From Verrucomicrobiota bacterium (lineage in GTDB: Bacteria; Verrucomicrobiota; Lentisphaeria; Oligosphaerales; Oligosphaeraceae), in the NCBI GenBank assembly GCA_019136135.1, contig JAGVUR010000078.1:28673-92672 (forward strand): 64,000 nt of DNA, given 5' to 3'. Below are positions 1-9,274 of this stretch, piece after piece (the stretch's first letter is position 1; every line of letters starts with the position of its first letter). Made by a program: the position numbers and the translations under genes. The notes under the pieces are model-generated. The model was not told the DNA's origin and searched no databases. It was given only the letters and a program-made list of their open reading frames with translations.

Positions 1-285
1 CCAAGCAATACAAACGGCGGCGGCAACCTCTTCTATCCGGGACCAAACTGGACGCCCTGGCCCTCAATCAGGCTCAAAAACCTCAGGGACGGACTGCAGG
101 ATTGCGAATATATCCAAATCCTCCAAGAACTCCTCAAAGACAAAACGCCAAGCAAAGAGGAACTCGATGCACTCACAATCCCAGACCAACTCTGCAAAAC
201 ACTCAGAGACTACGATAGATCGCCAACGACACTCTTGAACCACAAGAGAAAAATCGCTGAGATGATTATCAAACTCAAACAATAA
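1..285 (+). CDS. C-terminal fragment of a DUF4091-type protein (5' end outside window)
   Basis: The reading frame is open from the first base and ends in TAA, giving 94 residues of a longer protein. The fragment contains WPSIRLKNLRDGLQDCEYIQ, which resembles the conserved end of DUF4091 domains, where an R-L-x-x-L-R-D-G-x-x-D-x-E-Y pattern is typical. DUF4091 proteins are often secreted glycosidase-like proteins of polysaccharide degraders. The catalytic part is not in the window, so substrate and signal peptide cannot be judged. The next gene starts 2 bases downstream, so co-transcription is likely. Confidence 0.7.
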   Translation, partial: PSNTNGGGNLFYPGPNWTPWPSIRLKNLRDGLQDCEYIQILQELLKDKTPSKEELDALTIPDQLCKTLRDYDRSPTTLLNHKRKIAEMIIKLKQ

Positions 286-287
286 CC

Positions 288-1160
288 ATGATTGACATTG
301 ACTTCAGCATCTACCCCTTGACAGGATGGTTTCCAGGGCACATGCTCAAAGCCGAAAAGGCGATGCAAGACGCCCTGAAGCTCGTTGACATGGTCGTCGA
401 ACTGATCGATGCCAGAGCGCCAAGCTCATCGCAAAACCCAAGTTTCCGCGAAAAGCTCCAGAACAAGCCCTTCATCACCGTCGCCAACAAGAGCGACTTG
501 GCGGATCCCGCCGCTTCCCAGCGTTGGGTTGATGCGTACGCCAAACAAGGCGAGCGGCTTTTCCTGCTTGATGCGCGCCGAACCGCCGCCATCAGGGGGC
601 TCCCCAAGCTTTGGCGGCAGATCATCCTGGACGAACGCGCCCGTCGTGGCGCCACGAGACCGCTGACTCGCCCCGTCAGGATCATGATTGTCGGCATTCC
701 AAACATCGGCAAGTCCACGTTGGTCAACCATCTTCATGAGCGCAACAAGGCAAAAGTCGGTCCCAAGCCCGGCGTCACCCGCCAAAACCAATGGATACCC
801 TTGCCCGACAATGTGGAGCTTTTGGACACGCCGGGTATACTTTGGCCAAAAATCGAGACCAAGCGGCATGAATTGCTTTTGGCTTTGCTCGGCAATCTCA
901 AGGAAGAACTGGTTGACCCCGTGCTGCTCGCCGACTACCTGGCGTGCCGATTGTCCGAACAACCCAAGGTCAAGTGGTCGGTCCTCGGTTTGGACGCGCC
1001 GCCCGAATCCCCCGACCAAGCTCTGAAAACATTGGCAAAACGCCGTGGCCTGCTGAAGCAAGGTGGCGTCCTGGACTTGGAACGCGCCGCCAACGCCTTC
1101 ATCAAAGACTACCGAGACGGAAAACTTGGACGATTCACCTTCGAAAACCCACCAGAATAA
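288..1160 (+). CDS. ylqF: Ribosome biogenesis GTPase YlqF/RbgA
   Basis: This is a 290-residue circularly permuted GTPase that in other bacteria acts in late assembly of the large ribosomal subunit. The permuted motif order is visible: G4 NKSD at residues 67-70 comes before the P-loop GIPNIGKS at 136-143, followed by the G3 motif DTPG at 180-183. The N-terminal WFPGHMLKA (about 14-22) is the family signature and supports the start at this ATG. The C-terminal ~90 residues fit the helical RNA-binding domain. It lies 2 bases after the preceding gene and 5 bases before the next, so it sits in a tight gene string with unrelated glycosidase genes. Confidence 0.95.
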   Translation: MIDIDFSIYPLTGWFPGHMLKAEKAMQDALKLVDMVVELIDARAPSSSQNPSFREKLQNKPFITVANKSDLADPAASQRWVDAYAKQGERLFLLDARRTAAIRGLPKLWRQIILDERARRGATRPLTRPVRIMIVGIPNIGKSTLVNHLHERNKAKVGPKPGVTRQNQWIPLPDNVELLDTPGILWPKIETKRHELLLALLGNLKEELVDPVLLADYLACRLSEQPKVKWSVLGLDAPPESPDQALKTLAKRRGLLKQGGVLDLERAANAFIKDYRDGKLGRFTFENPPE

Positions 1161-1165
1161 ATCCT

Positions 1166-4100
1166 ATGAAAAAGACTCTCGCCTTGCTTGCCATCCCATT
1201 CCTCCTCCTGGCACAAAATAGGATTTTGCTCCACGATTGCATCACGCCGCCCGATGCGCAATTCGCCGGGACGCGACCATCTTCACAGAGCTTCGTCCCG
1301 AAAATCCTGGAGGGCAAACAAGCCTACCTCTGCCAATGGGACGCCGCCAAGGAACCCTGGTGCGAATTCCGTTACCCAAACGCACGAAAACTCGACACTT
1401 TCGCCACCGGCAAGCTGATCGTCGAAGTTTGGATTCCAAAAGACCTCAAGGCAAGCCACATGGGCGCCAGATTCACAGATGAAGACGGCGAAACAACCCA
1501 GCTCATATACCAACTGGATACCGTTAAACCAGGTTGGAATACAATTGAATTCAACCTCGACACAGTGCAAAAAATGCCGGGAAGCTGGGGAGGCGGCAAG
1601 CTGAACCTACTCTACGACCAACCGATTCGCAACACGGGCTTCTCAATCTCATTCAAGGATAAACAGGCAAAGGGAGCAATCGGACTTGGAAAAATCTGGT
1701 TCGAATACACCTCGAAAAATGTCGTCCTTGATGTACAATTCGACAATCCGATCCACGTCCTCAGGGCAGGAAAGGAGAAAAACGGAAAGCTCGTCTGGAC
1801 AAACCCAAGCCAGGACGAATCAAGTCAAAACCTTAATGTCGAAATCAAGAACCTAGATGGAAACACCATCGCAACCCTTCGCAAAACCGTCACGATCAAG
1901 CCGGGAAAATCATACACCTGGCAAATCCCCAAGCCACCTGCCTTTGGAATCTACACCATCAACGCAACCCATCAAGGCATAAAAGGAAACACGCTTAACC
2001 ACGAATCCTCATTCGCCTACATGAAAACGCAAGGACCGACCAAGGGCCGAAGCACAGGCTTCGGATTCGGTATCCAATCCCATTCCCATCGATTTACCGA
2101 AAAGGAACAACAATGGGAAGCGCAAGCAATCGCGCTCTGCGGTGCAAAATTCATGCGCCGAAATGTGCAATGGCATTTCATACAACCTGAAAAGGGGCAA
2201 TTCGACACGTCACGCTATGACAAGGAAGTCAAGCCATTCGAAGACCTGGGCATCGAAATCCAGCTCACCCTCGGCTCATACGTACCCAAATGGGCAAAAT
2301 CCCCTAACGAGCCATTCAGCCAGGACTATGCCCAAGCGAACCGATTCAACGCCTATCCCGACCTGGATGCCTGGGGCGACTTCGTCTTCCAATTCATGAA
2401 GAGGAACAAGCATCGAATCAAGTACATCGAAAGCTGGAACGAACCCGACCTGCTCAGTTTCGCAAACTTCACCGTTGACGAATACGTCGAACTCCAGCGG
2501 GTCTTCTACGAATCCGCCAAAAAAGCCGCCCCGGACACGGTTGTACTCACCGGCGGTTTCGCAGGACTCAAGATGAGTCCCAAAAGCACCGCCCATCCAG
2601 ACTACTTCCGCGAAGCCGTGCACCGAGGAAAAGGATACTTCGACTCCATCGCTTTCCACGCACATGGGAAAATGGACTCCTATATCTACCAGGTCAATGG
2701 AATGCTTGACGCCATGAGGGACTTCGGACTCGAAGGAGCAACCTGGTACTCAAACGAAACCTCATGGCCTTCCATTGACAACAGACAACGCGAACAGGCG
2801 GAACTCGTCTGGAAAAAAATGCTCTACGCCTGGGCCAAAGGAGCCATCGCGTACAATTGGTATGATATCAGAAACGATGGTTACGACAAATCATACACCG
2901 AACATAATTTCGGACTGATCGACAGGGACTACTACCCAAAACAGGCATACGTCGCCTACAACGCCGTCGTCCAAACACTCAAAAACGGAACTTTCGTTGA
3001 CGAATACGACATGCCGCACGGGTACCAGGCATTCCTTTTCAAAAATCAAGCAGGGGAATTCATCCTGCCCTCATGGAGCATCGAGCACAATGCACCGCCG
3101 AAATTTATCGCAATCACAGGAATCAAGAAAGCCGCAACCGTCATCGATATCTTCGGAAACGAACAAGCGCTCCCAGTCGCAAATGAAATAGCATTCCTCG
3201 AAGTCGATGCACCAAAAGCAATCCGGTTCAAAAAGCAATCGCAACGCCCCATAATCATCACAAACCTACTGGAAACACCCAACTCAATCTCGTTGGCGCC
3301 AGATGCGGCAACGACATTCAAGCTCCTGATCAACAACCCGACCAAGCAAAAACTCGACTTCACGCTGGGAACAAACAAGCACGACGAAATCGACATCAAG
3401 CCCGACAAGCCGCAAACAGTCGCCGTCGAACCAAACTCAACGGCGGCAATCCCATTCACGGCAATTCTCAAAAAGAAAGACAGCTCGTCCTTCAACCAGA
3501 CCATCACGGGAGAAATCGCAATCACCGGAACCAATCCGCAAAACTGGACAATCCCCGTAGCAAGAAAAATCCCAGTCGGGCAAAACTACCGGGAAGGCAA
3601 ACACGATTTTGTCATCGACGACAAGTCGCCCCGAAAAAACCTGGTCGTCAGCGCACCGCACTTGGCGCATCTTATCTGGTCAGGAAACGATGACCTCAGC
3701 GGAACGGTCGCCTTCGCAAAGGAAAACAAGGCATTCAAGATCCGAGTCGTCGTCCAAGACGACATCTTCAGGCAAAAGCAAGACAACCAAAACATCTGGC
3801 AAGCCGACAGCGTCCAGGTTGCATTCAAACTCCCCAACCAAAACATACCTTGGGAAATTGGATTCGCACTCAACGAAAACGGATCAACCCAAAAGCACAT
3901 CTGGTATGCGCCAAGTGGCTTCAACATCGGCAAGGCAACCAAGGCAATCGACGTCATCGCAAAGCGCATAGGTTCCAAGACAGAATACAACGTCACGCTT
4001 CCATTTGACGACTTCGGTTTCACCGACGATATCCTTGCAAACGGGTTCCCCATCAACGTCCTGCTCAACGACAGTGACGAAGACCAACGAGATACGATGA

Positions 4101-4171
4101 TGGCAATCGCACCAGGACTCGGATGGGGACCAAAGGAACCGCATAAATATCCCGTAATCTACGTGAAATAA
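1166..4171 (+). CDS. Large secreted glycoside hydrolase with C-terminal CBM9-like domain
   Basis: This 1001-residue protein probably cleaves a polysaccharide outside the cytoplasm. The ATG at 1166 is chosen because it gives a signal peptide (MKKTLALLAIPFLLLAQ); the frame stays open upstream, but that part overlaps ylqF. Residues ~35-180 look like a carbohydrate-binding beta-sandwich. Residues ~295-640 form a clan-A TIM-barrel resembling GH39/GH5, with candidate acid/base E426 in WNEPD and candidate nucleophile E531 in NETSWP. The last ~170 residues resemble a CBM9-like domain. The exact GH family and substrate cannot be set by eye. No terminator was found immediately after it. Confidence 0.75.
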   Translation: MKKTLALLAIPFLLLAQNRILLHDCITPPDAQFAGTRPSSQSFVPKILEGKQAYLCQWDAAKEPWCEFRYPNARKLDTFATGKLIVEVWIPKDLKASHMGARFTDEDGETTQLIYQLDTVKPGWNTIEFNLDTVQKMPGSWGGGKLNLLYDQPIRNTGFSISFKDKQAKGAIGLGKIWFEYTSKNVVLDVQFDNPIHVLRAGKEKNGKLVWTNPSQDESSQNLNVEIKNLDGNTIATLRKTVTIKPGKSYTWQIPKPPAFGIYTINATHQGIKGNTLNHESSFAYMKTQGPTKGRSTGFGFGIQSHSHRFTEKEQQWEAQAIALCGAKFMRRNVQWHFIQPEKGQFDTSRYDKEVKPFEDLGIEIQLTLGSYVPKWAKSPNEPFSQDYAQANRFNAYPDLDAWGDFVFQFMKRNKHRIKYIESWNEPDLLSFANFTVDEYVELQRVFYESAKKAAPDTVVLTGGFAGLKMSPKSTAHPDYFREAVHRGKGYFDSIAFHAHGKMDSYIYQVNGMLDAMRDFGLEGATWYSNETSWPSIDNRQREQAELVWKKMLYAWAKGAIAYNWYDIRNDGYDKSYTEHNFGLIDRDYYPKQAYVAYNAVVQTLKNGTFVDEYDMPHGYQAFLFKNQAGEFILPSWSIEHNAPPKFIAITGIKKAATVIDIFGNEQALPVANEIAFLEVDAPKAIRFKKQSQRPIIITNLLETPNSISLAPDAATTFKLLINNPTKQKLDFTLGTNKHDEIDIKPDKPQTVAVEPNSTAAIPFTAILKKKDSSSFNQTITGEIAITGTNPQNWTIPVARKIPVGQNYREGKHDFVIDDKSPRKNLVVSAPHLAHLIWSGNDDLSGTVAFAKENKAFKIRVVVQDDIFRQKQDNQNIWQADSVQVAFKLPNQNIPWEIGFALNENGSTQKHIWYAPSGFNIGKATKAIDVIAKRIGSKTEYNVTLPFDDFGFTDDILANGFPINVLLNDSDEDQRDTMMAIAPGLGWGPKEPHKYPVIYVK

Positions 4172-4339
4172 TACCCGCAACAATTCTTTCTTCGCCTTCC
4201 TTCGTTCCTCGCGAAAAGAAAAAACTCGGGAAGAATTTGCATTTCCGTCAATCATGCATAAGTTTAGTAATTTACGTCATTCTCGCCTTATAGGCTAAAT
4301 GTGTCTATTTACATAACCAAATTTACAGGAGACGTTTCA

Positions 4340-4564
4340 ATGAATGAGGTCAATCTGGCAAGGGCTCGCGAGAAAGTCGACGATGTCCGGTTGTTCATCA
4401 ATGGAGTCTCGAAACGCGCCAACCAGCTTGCCAAGGGAGCCCGTCCGCTGGTGCCGGTCAGCATCAACGACGAGCGTTCCAACTTGGACATCGCCCTGCT
4501 CGAGGTCGCCGAGGGCAAAGTCGTCATCACGCAAGGCGACTCTGATGATAGCGCGAACAACTAA
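4340..4564 (+). CDS. rpoZ: RNA polymerase omega subunit
   Basis: This 74-residue protein matches the omega subunit, which helps assemble the beta-prime subunit. The core VSKRANQLAKGARPL followed by LDIALLEVAEGKVVI is the family pattern of the R-x-x-Q-L-x-x-G-A helix and the A-L-x-E-x-x-x-G-K segment. The ATG at 4340 is preferred over the upstream in-frame start at 4301 because AGGAG lies at 4327-4331, about 8 bases before it, and because omega subunits begin close to this point. It precedes adk by 31 bases. Placement of rpoZ directly before the adk-map-infA string is not the classical order. Confidence 0.88.
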   Translation: MNEVNLARAREKVDDVRLFINGVSKRANQLAKGARPLVPVSINDERSNLDIALLEVAEGKVVITQGDSDDSANN

Positions 4565-4595
4565 CCATCCACTTTTTGCATAGGAAGATCACGCA

Positions 4596-5258
4596 ATGGC
4601 TGACATCTATGTTTTCATCGGGCCTCCGGGAGTGGGCAAGGGAACTCTCGGGGAAATGTTCTGCGAAGAGACGAAAGCCGTCCATGTTTCCACGGGAGAC
4701 CTCCTGCGTCAGGAAATGGCCGCCGGTACAGAACTGGGCAATAAGGTCAAGGGAATCATCGCCGAAGGCGGACTCGTCAGCGACGACATCGTCGCCGAGA
4801 TGGTCGAAGGCAGATTGCAGAAGGACGACATTGTCGCCAAAGGTTGCTTGCTGGATGGCTTCCCCAGGACCGTTCCCCAAGCCGAAGCGCTCAGGGACAT
4901 CCTGAAGCGCACAGGCCACAAGATGGCCGCGGTCGTCAGCATCGAAGCGGACCAACAGATGCTTATCACCAGGCTCACCGCACGGCGCATGTGCACCAAC
5001 AAGGAATGCGGAGCCATATTCAACGTCGTCGCAATGCCGCCAAAAACCGAAGGCATCTGCGACAAGTGCGGCGCGAAGCTCTACCAGAGAAGCGACGATA
5101 CCAAGGAAGCGGCACTCCACAGGCTTGACGTCTACGCCAAGCAAACAGCGCCGTTGATCGATTTCTACAAAAAGGAAGGCAAGCTGATCAGGTCAACCTC
5201 AAGAGACTTGCCTGCAGAAGCCAATTATGCAAACCTGAAGGCCGCTCTCAAGGCATAA
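4596..5258 (+). CDS. adk: Adenylate kinase with zinc-type LID
   Basis: This 220-residue enzyme interconverts ATP plus AMP and two ADP in the cytoplasm. The P-loop GPPGVGKG is at residues 9-16, the AMP-site segment STGDLLR at 32-38, and DGFPRT at 87-92. The LID carries four cysteines, C133, C138, C155 and C158, in a CxxxxC...CxxC arrangement. This indicates the metal-binding long form; the first pair spacing is wider than the usual CxxC. As in many bacteria it precedes map and infA, but secY, its usual upstream neighbour, is missing here. Confidence 0.96.
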   Translation: MADIYVFIGPPGVGKGTLGEMFCEETKAVHVSTGDLLRQEMAAGTELGNKVKGIIAEGGLVSDDIVAEMVEGRLQKDDIVAKGCLLDGFPRTVPQAEALRDILKRTGHKMAAVVSIEADQQMLITRLTARRMCTNKECGAIFNVVAMPPKTEGICDKCGAKLYQRSDDTKEAALHRLDVYAKQTAPLIDFYKKEGKLIRSTSRDLPAEANYANLKAALKA

Positions 5259-5285
5259 CCAACCATCGGCCTCTCGTTCGTGGGA

Positions 5286-6053
5286 ATGAATATCAATATC
5301 TATAAAGGCGAAGAATTGGAAGGCGTAAGGCGGGCAGCACAGAAATCCGCGTACGTCCTTGCAAAACTGTGCGAAACTGTCGTCCCGGGAATGTCAACCT
5401 TGGACGTGGACAGGATCGCCGCCGAATATATCCGAGAAACAGGCGGCAAAAGCGCCTTCCTGAACTACCACGGATATCCAGGACATATCTGCTGCTCCGT
5501 CAACGACGTCGTCGTGCATGGAATCGGAAGATCCGATGTCATCATACAACCGGGTGACATCGTCTCCCTCGACGTCGGAGTCACGGTGGACGGCTACACC
5601 GGCGACAACGCCAGGTCAATCGTCGCAGGCGGCGTGTACACGGATCTCTCAAAACGCCTTCTGGATACAACCAGGGACGCCTTGATGAAGGGAATCGATG
5701 CGGCCAGGGCCGGAAACCGGGTTTCCGACATCGGGGCGGCGATCGAAAGCCACGTGGTCGCAAACGGGTTCTCCGTCGTCAGGGACATGGTTGGACACGG
5801 TTGTGGCAAGAACATGCATGAGGATCCTCAAGTCCCCAACTTCAAGACCCTGGGTTCGTCACCGATGCTCAGGGAAGGCATGATCCTTGCCATCGAGCCA
5901 ATGGTCAACGCGGGAACCTGGAAAATAGAGATAGACAGGAAGGACAAGTGGACCGTCCGCACAAAAGACGGCTCGCTCTCGGCACATTTTGAACATCAAG
6001 TATTGATAACTACCCACGAAGCAGAGGTACTCACATGGCCAAAGATTGCATAA
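5286..6053 (+). CDS. map: Methionine aminopeptidase, type I
   Basis: This cytosolic metalloenzyme removes the initiator methionine from new proteins. The 255-residue length fits the short type I form. Metal ligands are recognisable in [16 protein letters not shown] (two aspartates), in the [14 protein letters not shown] histidine segment, in [10 protein letters not shown], and in the C-terminal [11 protein letters not shown]. Two starts are possible: a GTG at 5280 and an ATG at 5286. The ATG is preferred as the stronger codon, although no good ribosome site precedes either. The 3' end overlaps infA by 19 bases, which suggests translational coupling. Confidence 0.94.
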   Translation: MNINIYKGEELEGVRRAAQKSAYVLAKLCETVVPGMSTLDVDRIAAEYIRETGGKSAFLNYHGYPGHICCSVNDVVVHGIGRSDVIIQPGDIVSLDVGVTVDGYTGDNARSIVAGGVYTDLSKRLLDTTRDALMKGIDAARAGNRVSDIGAAIESHVVANGFSVVRDMVGHGCGKNMHEDPQVPNFKTLGSSPMLREGMILAIEPMVNAGTWKIEIDRKDKWTVRTKDGSLSAHFEHQVLITTHEAEVLTWPKIA

Positions 6054-6250
6054 AAGTCGATGGAGTCGTCAAGGAACTCCTCCCAAACACTCAATTTATC
6101 GTCACCCTGGAAAACGGTCACGAGGTGCTTGCGCATATCTCGGGAAAAATGAGAATGCATTTCATCAGGATCCTCCCTGGCGACCAGGTCACCGTCGAGA
6201 TGTCGCCATACGACTTGTCAAAAGGCAGGATTTCCTATAGAAAGCGCTGA
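6035..6250 (+). CDS. infA: Translation initiation factor IF-1
   Basis: This 71-residue S1/OB-fold protein binds the ribosomal A site during initiation. The sequence runs from [21 protein letters not shown] through the conserved HISGKMR core to a C-terminal GRISYRKR that matches the family end. The start lies inside the end of map (19-base overlap), with GAGG about 7 bases upstream of the ATG. The gene ends in TGA, and because IF-1 proteins end at this residue, it shows that TGA acts as a stop in this genome. Confidence 0.95.
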   Translation: MAKDCIKVDGVVKELLPNTQFIVTLENGHEVLAHISGKMRMHFIRILPGDQVTVEMSPYDLSKGRISYRKR

Positions 6251-6257
6251 TTTGTTT

Positions 6258-6346
6258 TCAGGGAAACCATCCTTTCCCTTGGATGCGGAAGGGGATTTTC
6301 ACCGTCATTGGAAAAATTCTTTCATGCGATTGTTGGATTTTTCCAA
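6258..6346 (+). other. Leader region with two potential hairpins before rpmJ
   Basis: The 209-base gap after infA holds an imperfect inverted repeat near 6260-6280 (AGGGAAA/TTTCCCT). A longer-range pair follows, TTGGAAAAAT at 6308-6317 with ATTTTTCCAA at 6337-6346. The first may end the upstream transcript. A similar CAGGGAA/TTCCCTG pair sits at 12858-12874 before rplM. No gene is visible in the gap. Confidence 0.35.
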
Positions 6347-6358
6347 ATGGCGGCTTAT

Positions 6359-6370
6359 ATTTATAGTTCG
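6359..6370 (+). promoter_or_regulatory. Candidate promoter element shared by two ribosomal protein operons
   Basis: The 12-base string ATTTATAGTTCG lies 90 bases before rpmJ. It is repeated exactly at 12907-12918 before rplM. Both copies are embedded in AT-rich DNA (TATATTTATAG and ATACATTTATAG), which would suit a -10 region for strongly expressed ribosomal genes. The promoter role is inferred from position and repetition only. Confidence 0.45.
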
Positions 6371-6459
6371 CATTTTATCATAACCATTACCATAGGTACG
6401 CATTCCCCGCACCAACTATCCCCATCATTGTGGGAGCCAAACAGTAGAAGGAAAAAGCA

Positions 6460-6573
6460 ATGAAAGTCAGGGCCTCCGTCAAGCGAATGTGCAACTCTTG
6501 CCGCATCATCAGGCGCGCAGGCGTCGTCCGGGTCATCTGCAGCAATCCAAAGCACAAGCAGAGACAGGGATAA
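6460..6573 (+). CDS. rpmJ: Ribosomal protein bL36
   Basis: This 37-residue ORF starts [14 protein letters not shown] and continues [20 protein letters not shown] before ending RQG. It is the large-subunit protein L36. The zinc-ribbon ligands are present as C11-x-x-C14, C27 and H32. A ribosome site (AAGGA) lies at 6448-6452, and the stop is TAA. The gene sits in its usual place directly before rpsM, 52 bases upstream. Confidence 0.95.
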   Translation: MKVRASVKRMCNSCRIIRRAGVVRVICSNPKHKQRQG

Positions 6574-6625
6574 GCGCAGCAACCACTTGTAACAAGAACA
6601 TTATCTCTAAAAATAGGACACGGAC

Positions 6626-7024
6626 ATGCCACGTATTCTCGGTATTGACATTCCCAACAACAAACGCATCAATATTTCGCTCCGCTACATCTACGGTATC
6701 GGTCCCCGCATTGCGGATGAGATCTGCAAGAAAGCAGAGATCGATCCCGCGACCAAGGCCGGCGATTTGACTGAAGCCAACATCACAGCGATCCTCCAGA
6801 TCCTCCAGGAACAGTACACCGTCGAAGGTGACTTGCGCCGCCAGGTCGCACAGAACATCAGGCGTCTTATTGCCATCAACTCCTACAGGGGAATCAGGCA
6901 CCGCAGAAACCTGCCCGTCCGCGGACAGCGCACCAAGACAAACGCCCGTACCAGGAAGGGCGGGAAGAAGACCGTCGGAGCAATCCGCGACAGGTCCGAA
7001 AGAAAGCAAGCGGCAAAAAAATAA
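6626..7024 (+). CDS. rpsM: Ribosomal protein uS13
   Basis: This 132-residue protein is small-subunit protein S13, located in the head near the P-site tRNA. The start MPRILGIDIPNNKRI, the central YGIGPRIADEIC and the basic tail RGIRHRRNLPVRGQRTKTNART are all family hallmarks. The C-terminal extension rich in K and R is somewhat longer than in E. coli. It is followed 27 bases later by rpsK, the standard alpha-operon order. Confidence 0.97.
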   Translation: MPRILGIDIPNNKRINISLRYIYGIGPRIADEICKKAEIDPATKAGDLTEANITAILQILQEQYTVEGDLRRQVAQNIRRLIAINSYRGIRHRRNLPVRGQRTKTNARTRKGGKKTVGAIRDRSERKQAAKK

Positions 7025-7051
7025 ATCATATAACCCAAGCAGGAAATCACC

Positions 7052-7492
7052 ATGGCAGAAGAAAACAGCCAAGTCATTGCGCCGGAAGCGGAGGCAACTC
7101 CAGCCGTCGCAGAAGTCAAGCGCAAGGCCAAGGGTGGACGCCAGGTCCTCTCCGGCATCGTTCACGTGGATTCTTCCTTCAACAATACTCGCGTTGCCAT
7201 TTCGGATATGCAAGGCAATATCCTCTCATGGTCAACCGGTGGGAAGCTCGGCTACAAGGGCTCCAGGAAATCCACGGCTTATGTCGCGCAGCTGATTGCG
7301 ACGGACGCCGCCAAGAAGGCGATGACGACCTACGGCCTGAAAGAAGTCGAAGTCCAAGTCAAGGGACCCGGCGCCGGTCGCGAATCCGCCGTCCGCGGCA
7401 TTGCAGCCGCCGGTTTGGAAATCACCGTCCTTCGCGACGTCACCCCGTTGCCGCACAACGGTTGCCGTCCGCCGAAACGTCGTCGCGTCTGA
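7052..7492 (+). CDS. rpsK: Ribosomal protein uS11 with acidic N-terminal extension
   Basis: This 146-residue protein is small-subunit protein S11. The core begins near [22 protein letters not shown] and ends [13 protein letters not shown], both strongly conserved. The first ~22 residues, rich in E, A and P ([20 protein letters not shown]), are an extension absent from typical S11. GCAGGA lies upstream of the ATG. The stop is TGA. The gene normally downstream, rpsD, is not present before rpoA. Confidence 0.97.
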   Translation: MAEENSQVIAPEAEATPAVAEVKRKAKGGRQVLSGIVHVDSSFNNTRVAISDMQGNILSWSTGGKLGYKGSRKSTAYVAQLIATDAAKKAMTTYGLKEVEVQVKGPGAGRESAVRGIAAAGLEITVLRDVTPLPHNGCRPPKRRRV

Positions 7493-7626
7493 TCCACGAT
7501 CATCACGACTCACGAGAGTTTTACTTTTCCGCCGCCGTCCTCAATTCAAGTTTGCATCGACATGCCATTTCATAGTGGCGTCAACGTGGACGGCAATGTA
7601 CACCGATTTACACGAAGGAGAACATC
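7493..7626 (+). other. rpsK-rpoA spacer lacking rpsD
   Basis: The 134-base gap holds no coding frame resembling S4. A candidate ribosome site (GAAGGAG) lies at 7614-7620 before the rpoA ATG. Many bacteria carry rpsD (~600 bases) at this place, so the gene must be elsewhere in the chromosome. Confidence 0.6.
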
Positions 7627-8715
7627 ATGCCAGGCATTGAAGGATTCGAGCTTCCCAAGAATCTGGTGGTGGAGGTTGACAGCGTCGAAGAAGGCCAAAC
7701 ACCGCGCAAGGCCAAATTCATTGCGGCCCCCTTGGCGCACGGATTTGGGAACACCATCGGAAACGCCCTGAGACGAGTCCTCCTGTCTTCGATGGAAGGT
7801 GTCGCCGTCGCAAGCATCAAGCTTGCCTACAAGGACGACGATGGCATCCTCAAGGACATCTACCACGAATTCAGCTCCATTCCGAATGTGATGGAAGATG
7901 TCACGGACATCATCCTGAACATCAAAAAACTTAAGTTCACCTGCGACGGCGAGCTTCCCTGCACCTTGGAGCTAATCGCCAACCAGGCTGGACCTGTCAC
8001 GGGACATGACATCCACGAAAATGGATTCACGCGTGTCCTCAACAAAGAGCAATTGATTTGCAATCTTGACACCGACCGCGAGATCAGGATTGAGATGACC
8101 CTGGACAAGGGCATGGGATACCGCCCGTCCGAGGCGAACAAGAAGGACGAGCAGCCAATCGGAACCATCCCGATTGATTGCCTTTTCTCGCCGATCGAAC
8201 GTGTTTCCTACGATGTCCAGGCCCAACGAGTTGGCTCGGATACCGATTTCGACCGTCTCGAACTCACCGTTTGGGCGGACGGACGTCTCGACCCACGCGA
8301 AGCAGTCCAGCGCGCAGCCAAGATCCTGACCACCCACTTGGCGGTCTTCATCGGCGATACAAAGGATCTCGCAAGCGGCAACGGATCGGATGCTAACACT
8401 CCTGATTTCGATGACGAAACCCTCGACATGATCGACAGGCTCTGCTATCCGGTCAACAAGCTGGAACTCTCAGTGCGGGCGGTCAATGTACTCGATGCGC
8501 TGCAGATCAGGCACTTGGCAGAATTGGTCGAAATGACCGAGCAGGAGCTGCTCAAGCACAGAAACTGCGGCAAGAAAACAGTCCAGGAAATCAAAACGAA
8601 ATTGGCCGAGAAGAACCTTATCCTTGGGGCAAGTTTGACAGAAGACGTGAAGAATGAAGTGGTTCGTCGCCTGGCGGCGGAGCAGATTCAGAATAAAGAG
8701 GAAGAAACCAGATGA
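7627..8715 (+). CDS. rpoA: RNA polymerase alpha subunit
   Basis: This 362-residue protein is the alpha subunit that nucleates polymerase assembly. The N-terminal domain shows PLAHGFGNTIGNALRRVLLSSMEGVAV, the dimerisation signature. The C-terminal domain near residues 270-335 shows LELSVRAVNVLDA followed by LAELVEMTEQELLKHRNCGKK, the DNA- and activator-binding fold. It is about 30 residues longer than the E. coli protein, with a charged tail ending AEQIQNKEEETR. The stop overlaps the rplQ start as ATGA, so the two are translationally coupled. Confidence 0.97.
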   Translation: MPGIEGFELPKNLVVEVDSVEEGQTPRKAKFIAAPLAHGFGNTIGNALRRVLLSSMEGVAVASIKLAYKDDDGILKDIYHEFSSIPNVMEDVTDIILNIKKLKFTCDGELPCTLELIANQAGPVTGHDIHENGFTRVLNKEQLICNLDTDREIRIEMTLDKGMGYRPSEANKKDEQPIGTIPIDCLFSPIERVSYDVQAQRVGSDTDFDRLELTVWADGRLDPREAVQRAAKILTTHLAVFIGDTKDLASGNGSDANTPDFDDETLDMIDRLCYPVNKLELSVRAVNVLDALQIRHLAELVEMTEQELLKHRNCGKKTVQEIKTKLAEKNLILGASLTEDVKNEVVRRLAAEQIQNKEEETR

Positions 8716-9179
8716 GACATCGTAAGCACACCTTTAAAATCGGCCGCACGTCAGCGCACCGCAAGTCACTCCTTGCCAACGCGGTATGCAGCCTTATCGA
8801 GCACGGTCGCATCACGACCACGCTTGTGAAAGCCAAGGAAATCCGCAGAGTCGCCGAAAAGATGGTGACTTACGGCAAAATCGGAACCCTGCACACCCGC
8901 AAGCTGGCTATCGCCACATTGCATCAGGTTGACAAGGTTCGCACCCTGTTTGACGTCATTGCTCCTGGATTCAAGGATCGCCCCGGTGGATATACCCGCA
9001 TCATGAAGCTGGGTCCCCGTATCGGTGACGCAGCCGAAATGGCCATCATCGAATTCGTCGAAAACGACGCCACCGTCGCAGCCCGCAGGAAAGAGGCTCC
9101 AGTGGCGGCGGAAGAAGCTCCTGTAGCCGAGGCTCCTGCCGCTGAAGCGCCTGCCGCCGAAGCCGAAGAAGCCAAATAA
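8712..9179 (+). CDS. rplQ: Ribosomal protein bL17 with Ala/Glu-rich tail
   Basis: This 155-residue protein is large-subunit protein L17. MRHRKHTFKIGRTSAHRKSL and the later GGYTRIMKLGPRIGDAAEMA are diagnostic. From about residue 122 it has a low-complexity tail built of APVAEAPAAEAPAAEAE-like repeats, absent from the short E. coli form but seen in other phyla. It overlaps rpoA by 4 bases and is followed by a factor-independent terminator, so it ends this transcription unit. Confidence 0.96.
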   Translation: MRHRKHTFKIGRTSAHRKSLLANAVCSLIEHGRITTTLVKAKEIRRVAEKMVTYGKIGTLHTRKLAIATLHQVDKVRTLFDVIAPGFKDRPGGYTRIMKLGPRIGDAAEMAIIEFVENDATVAARRKEAPVAAEEAPVAEAPAAEAPAAEAEEAK

Positions 9180-9209
9180 TCACAGGCTCTCAAGCCCATT
9201 CCCCATATC

Positions 9210-9246
9210 AAGCCGGCAACGCACCATGGCGCTGTCGGCTTGTTTT
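9210..9246 (+). terminator. Terminator after rplQ
   Basis: AAGCCGGCA (9210-9218) pairs with TGTCGGCTT (9233-9241) with one mismatch, and the stem is followed by GTTTT. It lies 30 bases after the rplQ stop. Confidence 0.75.
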
Positions 9247-9274
9247 GTAATTGGATCCAAATCCCCTACGTCTG

